Origin: Anaerolinea thermophila | Lineage (GTDB): Bacteria > Chloroflexota > Anaerolineae > Anaerolineales > Villigracilaceae | Direction: 5' to 3' | Assembly (NCBI GenBank): GCA_022729775.1 | Contig: DZBA01000237.1 | Coordinates: 1-5,450, forward strand | Length of the DNA: 5,450 nucleotides | Shown here: piece by piece, positions 1-4,250 of the stretch | Layout of the letters: every line of letters starts with the position of its first letter | Numbering within the stretch: position 1 is the first letter of the stretch | Made by a program: the position numbers and the translations under genes | Notes under the pieces: model-generated | Seen by the model: only the letters and a program-made list of their open reading frames with translations | Databases searched by the model: none | Told to the model about the DNA's origin: nothing

Positions 1-1811
1 TACAACTCGCTTGCCCGTCTTGTAATTTTATCCTTTGCCCGCGCAATAAACTCCGCCAGCGGAATATTATTCTGCTGCAAGCCGTCGCGCGCGCGCAAAG
101 AAACCTGATTGGCTTCCATCTCATTTGCGCCGACCACGATCATATACGGGACTTTCATCAACTGCGCCTGACGAATCTTCGCGTTCATGCGCTGCGCGGA
201 TAGATCTGCATGGGCGCGGATGCCATTGGCGCGCAATTCCGCCGCGACTTTTTCCGCGTAATCATTCTGCGCATCCGTAATCGAAATTACGCGCGCCTGT
301 TCGGGCGAAAGCCAAACGGGGAAGTTGCCCGCGTAATGTTCAAGCAGGAAGCCGACCATACGCTCATGCGTGGACAAGGGCGCGCGATGAATACACAGCG
401 GAATTTCATCCTGCCCTTCCTTGTTCGTAAATTTCAAGTCGAAGCGTTCCGGCACGGCGAAATCCACTTGGTTGGTGGCGAGCGTAAATTCGCGCCCAAT
501 GGCTGACCAGATTTGCACATCAATCTTGGGACCGTAGAACGCGGCTTCGTCATCAACTTCCACATACGGCACGCCGCCGTTATCCATGGCGCGGCGCACC
601 ATGTCTTCGGTTTTTACCCATAAGCGCTCATTGTCCACATATTTTTTGCCAAGTCCAGCTTTGCCATGCAGCGAAAGGCGCATGACATATTTTTCGATTC
701 CAAACAGGTCGAAATATTTTTTATACAGGTTGATGACGCCCATGAACTCCTGTTCGAATTGTTCCTCCGCGCAGTAGATGTGCGCGTCGTTCATCTGCAT
801 CGAGCGCACGCGCATCAGACCGAACAACTCGCCCGATTTTTCATAGCGATAGCATGTGCCATATTCCGCGAGGCGAATCGGCAGGTCGCGGTAGGAGCGT
901 CCCTTCGAGCCGAAAATCTTGTGGTGCATGGGGCAGTTCATCGGCTTGACGTAATACTTCACGCCGTCCATTTCCATGGGCGGGTACATGCTCTCGGCAT
1001 AATAGGGCAGGTGACCGGAGCGGACGAACAAATCTTCTTTCGTCACATGCGGCGTGCGGACTTGATAATAGCCCGCGTTTTCTTCCATTTCCTTTGCAAG
1101 GCGTTCCAATTGCTCGGTGATGATTCCGCCATTGGGCAGCCAGAGCGGAAGTCCGGGTCCGACCTCATCATCGAAGATGAAGATTTCCAGTTCCTTGCCA
1201 AGTTTGCGGTGATCGCGCTTCTTTGCTTCTTCCAACTGGTGAAGATACGCCTCGAGTTCTTTCTTGCTCTCCCATGCTGTTCCGTACACGCGCTGGAGCT
1301 GCTTGTTCTTTTCATCGCCGCGCCAATACGCGCCCGCAATATTCATCAGTTTGAAAGCATCCTGCTTGATATCTTTCGTGCTTTCGACATGAGGACCGCG
1401 GCACAAATCCGTAAACGTATCGTGCTGATAAATGGAAATTTCAGGCTTTTCGTTGAGCGGGTTGCCGTATTCGTCCAAGCCGCCTTTTTCGAGACCTTCG
1501 ATCAATTCCAATTTATAAGGCTGGTCGGCAAAAATTTGCTTCGCTTCTTCGGCTGAAATCACCTTTTTGACGAATTCATGTTTGCCCTGCACAATCTGTC
1601 TCATGCGTTTTTCGATTTGCCCCAAATCTTCGAGCGTGAGGGTGCGCGGCAAATCGAAATCGTAATAAAAGCCGTTCTCGACGGGCGGACCAATTGTCAC
1701 TTTGCCATCGGGAAAAATTTCCATCACGGCTTGTGCCATAACGTGCGCGGTGGAATGTCGAATGCGATATAACTTTGAATCTTGATAACGTTCTTGAACT
1801 TGTTGTGCCAT
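1..1811 (-). CDS. thrS: Threonyl-tRNA synthetase lacking the TGS domain (3' end at window edge)
   Basis: This class II synthetase charges tRNA-Thr with threonine in the cytoplasm. 603 codons are visible from the ATG at 1811. The second-domain editing site is intact: H19 and H23 in HSTAH, then C137 and H141 in CRGPH. The catalytic core carries the zinc ligands C293 (MNCPMH), H344 (DAHIYC) and H475 (CIHRAP), with motif 2 near residues 313-324. The anticodon-binding domain runs from about residue 500 to 600. Only 18 residues precede the editing motif, so the roughly 60-residue N-terminal TGS domain of E. coli ThrRS is absent. The start is fixed by AAGGAG five bases upstream and by the T-box leader. 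The two outermost bases are TA on the coding strand, so the next codon is either a stop (TAA/TAG) or Tyr; the protein probably ends at or just past the edge. Identity is certain from the motifs; only the exact end is unknown. Confidence 0.97.
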   Translation of the reverse strand, partial: MAQQVQERYQDSKLYRIRHSTAHVMAQAVMEIFPDGKVTIGPPVENGFYYDFDLPRTLTLEDLGQIEKRMRQIVQGKHEFVKKVISAEEAKQIFADQPYKLELIEGLEKGGLDEYGNPLNEKPEISIYQHDTFTDLCRGPHVESTKDIKQDAFKLMNIAGAYWRGDEKNKQLQRVYGTAWESKKELEAYLHQLEEAKKRDHRKLGKELEIFIFDDEVGPGLPLWLPNGGIITEQLERLAKEMEENAGYYQVRTPHVTKEDLFVRSGHLPYYAESMYPPMEMDGVKYYVKPMNCPMHHKIFGSKGRSYRDLPIRLAEYGTCYRYEKSGELFGLMRVRSMQMNDAHIYCAEEQFEQEFMGVINLYKKYFDLFGIEKYVMRLSLHGKAGLGKKYVDNERLWVKTEDMVRRAMDNGGVPYVEVDDEAAFYGPKIDVQIWSAIGREFTLATNQVDFAVPERFDLKFTNKEGQDEIPLCIHRAPLSTHERMVGFLLEHYAGNFPVWLSPEQARVISITDAQNDYAEKVAAELRANGIRAHADLSAQRMNAKIRQAQLMKVPYMIVVGANEMEANQVSLRARDGLQQNNIPLAEFIARAKDKITRRASEL

Positions 1812-1816
1812 TTTTG

Positions 1817-1822
1817 CTCCTT
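1817..1822 (-). promoter_or_regulatory. Ribosome binding site of thrS
   Basis: AAGGAG lies 5 nt before the ATG at 1811. It decides the thrS start and lies outside the folded leader segment at 1832-1884, so it stays accessible once transcription passes the T-box terminator. Confidence 0.85.
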
Positions 1823-1831
1823 GCATTAATT

Positions 1832-1884
1832 GGACTCGACATCTCCTGATGTTGACTGTCAAAAGTCTGGAGACTTTTGAGTCC
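1832..1884 (-). other. Folded post-terminator leader segment of thrS
   Basis: Between the T-box terminator and the ribosome binding site the minus-strand RNA can form a compact three-way junction. The outer stem pairs GGACTC (1879-1884) with GAGTCC (1832-1837). Inside are a hairpin with 9-nt complementary arms (1871-1879 and 1860-1868, 2-nt gap, sharing one base with the outer stem) and a 5-bp hairpin ACATC/GATGT (1848-1852 and 1839-1843, loop AGGA). This segment is transcribed only in readthrough mRNA. No known family is recognised; it may be a processing or stability element. Confidence 0.5.
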
Positions 1885-1890
1885 GTTACT

Positions 1891-1927
1891 TAAACAAAAA
1901 TTCTCGCCCGAACACGGGGCGAGAATT
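1891..1927 (-). terminator. T-box intrinsic terminator (attenuator)
   Basis: The stem pairs AATTCTCGCCC (1917-1927) with GGGCGAGAATT (1899-1909): 11 bp with a 7-nt loop, followed by TTTGTTT-type sequence on the minus strand. It forms when tRNA-Thr is charged and stops transcription before thrS. In my fold the terminator arm abuts the antiterminator arm (1929-1933) rather than overlapping it strongly, so the switch may rely on steric competition or on pairings I did not find. Confidence 0.9.
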
Positions 1928-2142
1928 GAATTCACGCGGTACCACCCGAATTGTGGAACAGGATTAATCCTGTTCTACATCTCTTCAGCCTCTAACGGAG
2001 CAACCCGTTCATCTTACTTGCTATTGCGTTCAGACTTACGCTCACAAGGGGTTTTCTGTGACGTTCCCTTGAAGAGATTCTCAATCTTTGCTCTCTTCTC
2101 CCTGTTAAGGACTTGCTCACATACTCGTCTTGGTCATTGCGT
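1891..2142 (-). promoter_or_regulatory. T-box riboswitch controlling thrS
   Basis: This cis-acting leader binds uncharged tRNA-Thr and then lets transcription continue into thrS. Stem I spans about 2142-2038. Its base pairs ACGC with GCGT, followed by a kink-turn-like AATGAC/TGA interior loop, then CAAG/CTTG. The specifier loop has 5' ACGAGTA and 3' GAAAACCC, the AGTA/GAA pair expected of the S-turn, which puts ACC (2050-2052), a threonine codon, in the specifier position. An upper helix with 7-bp arms (GAAGAGA/TCTCTTC) closes the apical loop. A 20-nt palindrome at 1956-1975 is Stem III. The T-box motif GGGTGGTACCGCG lies at 1935-1947, flanked by AATTC/GAATT that close the antiterminator, and an intrinsic terminator ends the leader. 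The base after the specifier is C, where a purine is more usual. The variable base of UGGU is U, suiting an A discriminator on the tRNA. T-box identity is firm; the specifier assignment is my hand fold, supported by the gene it controls. Confidence 0.95.
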
Positions 2143-2178
2143 TTTCTATTTACTTGTCTACTTGCTTGCCTATCACTG

Positions 2179-2252
2179 TGGGCGAGATAGGGCTCGAACC
2201 TACGACCTTCGCGATGTCAACGCGATGCTCTAACCAACTGAGCTACCCGCCC
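2179..2252 (-). tRNA. tRNA-Val (anticodon GAC)
   Basis: A full cloverleaf reads on the minus strand. The acceptor stem is GGGCGGG with CTCGCCC (one G-U pair). The D arm is GCTCAGTTGGTTAGAGC. The anticodon stem is TCGCG/CGCGA around loop TTGACAT, giving anticodon GAC, which reads GUC and GUU valine codons. The T arm is GTAGG-TTCGAGC-CCTAT. The discriminator is A (2179). The next bases are CAG, so CCA is not encoded and must be added by nucleotidyltransferase. The gene follows its promoter almost directly and lies about 36 nt upstream of the thrS T-box on the same strand, with no terminator between. Confidence 0.97.
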
Positions 2253-2264
2253 GAACGAGTGAGC

Positions 2265-2293
2265 ATTATAACTAGGGTTTGGAATTTTGACAA
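2265..2293 (-). promoter_or_regulatory. Sigma-70 type promoter for tRNA-Val (and probably thrS)
   Basis: On the minus strand the -35 TTGTCA (2288-2293) and a perfect -10 TATAAT (2265-2270) are separated by exactly 17 nt. Initiation about 6-8 nt downstream would give a tRNA 5' leader of only a few bases. No other promoter is evident between the tRNA and thrS, so this one probably drives both. The -35 box lies next to the -10 element of the divergent sortase promoter. Confidence 0.88.
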
Positions 2294-2302
2294 TGGTATA
2301 AT
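2294..2302 (+). promoter_or_regulatory. Extended -10 promoter for the sortase operon
   Basis: TGGTATAAT is a perfect TGn-TATAAT extended -10 element. The hexamer 17 nt upstream (AGGGTT, 2274-2279) is a poor -35, as extended -10 promoters tolerate. The sortase ATG begins 10 nt after the -10 box, so a normal start site would leave a 5' leader of roughly 3-5 nt or none. The element abuts the -35 of the opposing tRNA-Val promoter, so both promoters probably cannot be occupied by polymerase at once. Confidence 0.75.
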
Positions 2303-2312
2303 CCTTCGCGTT

Positions 2313-3233
2313 ATGGCAAAACGCAAAACTCCCGAAGAACTGTCTGTGGAAGAATTGCGCCGACTTTTGGTGGAGAAAAGACGTGGCGCGCGCAAGGAAC
2401 GGCTGGAACATTACCGCCGCACGGGACGGGTAATCTCCCTCGCGCCTGATGTCTCTGATGATATGAACGCGCACGCTTCCGCCCCCGTGGTGGATACGGC
2501 TGCGCCGGCAGAAGCAGCGCCCGAAGTTGCATCCGCGCCGCAGAATCCGCGCCGCAAGTGGATGGATAGAATCCTGCTCGCGGTTGAGGTGTTGGCGGTC
2601 GTCGGGCTAATTGGCGTGCTGCTCAACGGACTCGGTCTGCTGCGCACGCTCAACGCAGAAGTGGTTGCCGCGCTCAACCCTGTCACGCCCACACCGACTC
2701 CGCTGGTGATGGCGGTTGTGCTTCCTTCAGGACACACCCCGCCTGACGCGCAGGGTAACACCGCGCCGAATGAATCCGAAATACCGAGTCACTTGCGCCC
2801 GATGGTTCAATCGCTGGCGAACATCCCCGCGCCGCCTTCCGCGCCTGATCAAGCTGTGCGGTTGCAAATCCCCGCGCTGAATGTGGATGCGCCCATCGTG
2901 CAAGGTGATGGGTGGGAGCAACTTAAAAAAGGCGTGGGACAATACATCGGTTCGGCAAAGCCGGGTGATGACGGGAATGTTGTCCTTTCGGCGCATAATG
3001 ACGTGTATGGTGAGTTGTTCCGCTATTTGGACAGGCTTGTTCCGGGTGATCAAGTGGTCATCTACACACAGCAGCGGCAGTATATTTATATTGTTGACCG
3101 TACGGTGATTGTCGAGCCAACCGCAGTGGAAGTGATGGCATCCACTGGCAACCCGACCGTGACTTTGATTTCGTGCTATCCATATCTTGTTGATAAACAG
3201 CGCATTGTTGTCTTTGCGCGATTACAAAATTAG
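2313..3233 (+). CDS. Sortase (class D/E-like cysteine transpeptidase)
   Basis: Sortases cleave a C-terminal sorting signal on secreted proteins and join them to a cell-surface acceptor, acting outside the membrane. This 306-residue protein has a charged cytoplasmic N-terminus (MAKRKTPEEL onward), an Ala/Pro-rich stretch at about 51-80, one membrane segment at about 86-110, a Pro/Thr linker at about 122-180, and a catalytic domain at 182-306. The catalytic triad is visible: H228 in SAHND, C288 in TLISCYP, and R297 in DKQRIVVFARL. The ATG at 2313 is chosen because the frame upstream runs antisense through the tRNA gene. No Shine-Dalgarno is present and a promoter lies directly before, pointing to leaderless translation. 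The exact class is uncertain: TLISC resembles class D/E TLTTC. No protein with a sorting signal is encoded in the window, so the substrate is unknown. Confidence 0.94.
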   Translation: MAKRKTPEELSVEELRRLLVEKRRGARKERLEHYRRTGRVISLAPDVSDDMNAHASAPVVDTAAPAEAAPEVASAPQNPRRKWMDRILLAVEVLAVVGLIGVLLNGLGLLRTLNAEVVAALNPVTPTPTPLVMAVVLPSGHTPPDAQGNTAPNESEIPSHLRPMVQSLANIPAPPSAPDQAVRLQIPALNVDAPIVQGDGWEQLKKGVGQYIGSAKPGDDGNVVLSAHNDVYGELFRYLDRLVPGDQVVIYTQQRQYIYIVDRTVIVEPTAVEVMASTGNPTVTLISCYPYLVDKQRIVVFARLQN

Positions 3234-3244
3234 GAGAAATAAAA

Positions 3245-3409
3245 ATGGCTAAGAAAAATAAAAAACCAACCAGCGTGAGCTCTATATCTTCTGCACCTAT
3301 CGAGTTCAATCCCGATTACACCGATGTGAAGAAGGATTTGGCGCGGATTGGTTTGCTGGCAGGATTTTTCATCACTGCGCTTGTTGTGCTTTCGTTCTTT
3401 TTGAAGTAA
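3245..3409 (+). CDS. Small single-pass membrane protein downstream of sortase
   Basis: This 54-residue protein has a lysine-rich start (MAKKNKKPTS), a short polar segment with FNPDYTDVKKDLARIG, and one hydrophobic helix at about 35-53 ending in FFLK. AGGAG overlaps the sortase stop codon and sits 7 nt before this ATG, so the two genes are one operon. The positive-inside rule places the N-terminus in the cytoplasm. I do not recognise a named family. It could be a sortase partner or simply a conserved small membrane protein; nothing in the sequence decides between these. Confidence 0.82.
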   Translation: MAKKNKKPTSVSSISSAPIEFNPDYTDVKKDLARIGLLAGFFITALVVLSFFLK

Positions 3410-3427
3410 CGGAAATTTGCGCTCGGT

Positions 3428-3450
3428 AGGTCAGGCTTTAAGCCTGACCT
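3428..3450. repeat. 23-nt palindrome after the sortase operon
   Basis: AGGTCAGGCTT and AAGCCTGACCT are perfect 11-nt inverted repeats around one central T, 18 nt after the small membrane protein stop. It would fold into a strong RNA hairpin on either strand. The following sequence (GCTATTACTT) is not a T tract, so it is a poor intrinsic terminator. It could instead be a REP-like intergenic repeat or a 3'-end stabiliser. Confidence 0.75.
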
Positions 3451-3505
3451 GCTATTACTTTAGAAATGATAATATTGGGTATAAAAAGTATCTTCTCAAT
3501 ATTTC

Positions 3506-3620
3506 GGGGTTAAAGATAGACCGTCCCGACACTTGCACCGCGCTGCGTTGCAGTGCAGGTGAGGTTTCCTCGAAAAATCAGTTGAGCCACTCAAACCTTC
3601 GGGACGTTACCCCTATTTTT
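3506..3620. repeat. Folded element with near-terminal inverted repeats
   Basis: GGGGT (3506-3510) pairs with ACCCC (3609-3613), and CGTCCCGA (3522-3529) with TCGGGACG (3599-3606). The left side carries 11 nt between the two blocks, the right side only TT. Inside, CACTTGCAC (3530-3538) pairs with GTGCAGGTG (3553-3561) for 9 bp including one G-U. AGGTTT (3562-3567) pairs with AAACCT (3593-3598), stacking directly beneath the outer stem. Alternative small hairpins are GAGG/CCTC (3561-3571) and TTGAG/CTCAA (3582-3594). ATTTTTT follows the right end, so on the plus strand it could terminate transcription. Candidates are a MITE-like dispersed repeat, a structured RNA leader or terminator before the TA operon, or a small RNA. 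I recognise no known RNA family. Confidence 0.6.
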
Positions 3621-3648
3621 TGAGATGATACATAAAAAATGCGTAAAA

Positions 3649-3654
3649 GAGAGG
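3649..3654 (+). promoter_or_regulatory. Ribosome binding site of the antitoxin
   Basis: GAGAGG sits 6 nt before the ATG at 3661. It favours that start over the in-frame ATG at 3625, which has only the T run and TGAG before it. Confidence 0.65.
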
Positions 3655-3660
3655 CGTGTT

Positions 3661-3915
3661 ATGGACTTGCACAAAACCCAAATACTTTTGGAAAAGTCTC
3701 AACATCAGATTCTGGAATCCATTGCGGAAGAAGAAAAACGCAGTATTTCGGAAATTGTCCGCGAGATGATTGAGCGCGAGTTGCGTTATAGGCAGCGTCG
3801 TCAAATGGCATTTGCTGCGCGCGAACTTCAATTAGATTACGCTACAGACCCTGAATTATTGGAATTTACAAGCCTGGATAGTGATGACTTTTTTTTCGAG
3901 GATGAATCATTATGA
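3661..3915 (+). CDS. Ribbon-helix-helix-like antitoxin of a type II TA pair
   Basis: This 84-residue protein probably binds DNA at its own promoter and neutralises the adjacent MazF-like toxin. Residues 5-41 fit a short beta strand (KTQILLE) followed by two helices (HQILESIAEEEKR and ISEIVREMIEREL), the ribbon-helix-helix pattern. A basic segment RYRQRRQ follows. The C-terminal tail is strongly acidic (SLDSDDFFFEDESL) and probably wraps the basic toxin. The gene overlaps the toxin by ATGA, the usual translational coupling of such pairs with the antitoxin first. A run of eight T (3889-3896) lies in the acidic tail. The family call rests on predicted secondary structure and context, without a diagnostic motif. 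The A+T-rich codon use differs from the thrS and sortase genes. Confidence 0.85.
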   Translation: MDLHKTQILLEKSQHQILESIAEEEKRSISEIVREMIERELRYRQRRQMAFAARELQLDYATDPELLEFTSLDSDDFFFEDESL

Positions 3916-4250
3916 AAAGAGGGGAAATTTGGCTGGTTAATCTTGACCCTACAATTGGGTCTGAAATTAAGAAAACACGTCCAGCCGTGATTATTAGCAG
4001 CGATCTAATCGGCATATTGCCGCTTAAAATAATTGTTCCATTTACAGATTGGAAAGACCGTTACTCAAACGCGCCTTGGATGGTACATATAGAACCCGAT
4101 ACACAAAATGGCTTAAGTAAAACATCAGCAGCGGATGGTTTGCAAGTTCGCTCTGTTTCACATCAAAGATTGGTCAAATTTGTAGGGACACTAACACCCG
4201 TACAAGTTGCTCAAATCGTTCAGGCGGTGGTAAATGTCTTCCAGCGTTAA
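3912..4250 (+). CDS. MazF/PemK-family mRNA endoribonuclease toxin
   Basis: MazF toxins cut single-stranded mRNA at short sequences and arrest growth until an antitoxin binds them. This 112-residue protein has the family's normal length and landmarks: the N-terminal RGEIWLVNLDP (3-13), the GSEIKKTRPAVII block (16-28) with R23 at the usual catalytic arginine position, T45 in IVPFTD as the likely partner residue, and the C-terminal SKTSAADGLQVRSVS segment (69-83). The catalytic pair appears intact, so the toxin is probably active. It starts inside the antitoxin stop codon. Its end overlaps the next gene by 17 nt, which is unusual for a portable TA module. The RNA cleavage site cannot be read from sequence. 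Confidence 0.94.
   Translation: MKRGEIWLVNLDPTIGSEIKKTRPAVIISSDLIGILPLKIIVPFTDWKDRYSNAPWMVHIEPDTQNGLSKTSAADGLQVRSVSHQRLVKFVGTLTPVQVAQIVQAVVNVFQR

Larger units (their letters stand above)
3410..3660. other. Intergenic region rich in inverted repeats, no convincing gene
   Basis: This stretch separates the sortase operon from the toxin-antitoxin operon. It contains a 23-nt palindrome (3428-3450), an A/T-rich inverted repeat (AATATTG 3471-3477 and CAATATT 3497-3503), and a larger folded element (3506-3620). A TATAAA at 3480-3485 lacks a good -35 partner, and I found no convincing promoter for the TA operon. The only plus-strand open frame (3417-3623) runs across the inverted repeats and has no plausible ribosome binding site. 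Confidence 0.6.

Noticed and set aside
666..1556. A 296-codon plus-strand open frame
   Set aside because: It is antisense to the well-supported thrS gene, its product is rich in His, Phe and Arg without recognisable motifs, and long antisense frames are common opposite genes with this codon bias.
2208..2222. TTGACA in the tRNA-Val anticodon arm as a separate promoter for thrS
   Set aside because: No -10-like hexamer lies 16-18 nt downstream; the sequence is fully explained by the anticodon loop.
2287..2292. TTGACA on the plus strand as a -35 box for the sortase
   Set aside because: It is only 4 nt from the plus-strand TATAAT, far short of the usual 16-18 nt spacing. The complementary strand uses an overlapping TTGTCA at a perfect 17-nt spacing.
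2130..2312. An upstream ATG extending the sortase by 61 residues
   Set aside because: The extension would be antisense through the whole tRNA-Val gene and both promoters; the ATG at 2313 gives a sensible basic N-terminus.
3417..3623. A 68-codon plus-strand open frame between the sortase and TA operons
   Set aside because: It crosses all the inverted repeats, has no ribosome binding site and shows no protein-like composition.
3620..3648. TTGAGA with GTAAAA as a promoter for the TA operon
   Set aside because: The -10 match is poor, and its start site would fall at or past the antitoxin ribosome binding site.
3410..3660. A CRISPR array or retron RNA in the intergenic region
   Set aside because: There are no regularly spaced direct repeats, and no reverse transcriptase or Cas gene is nearby.
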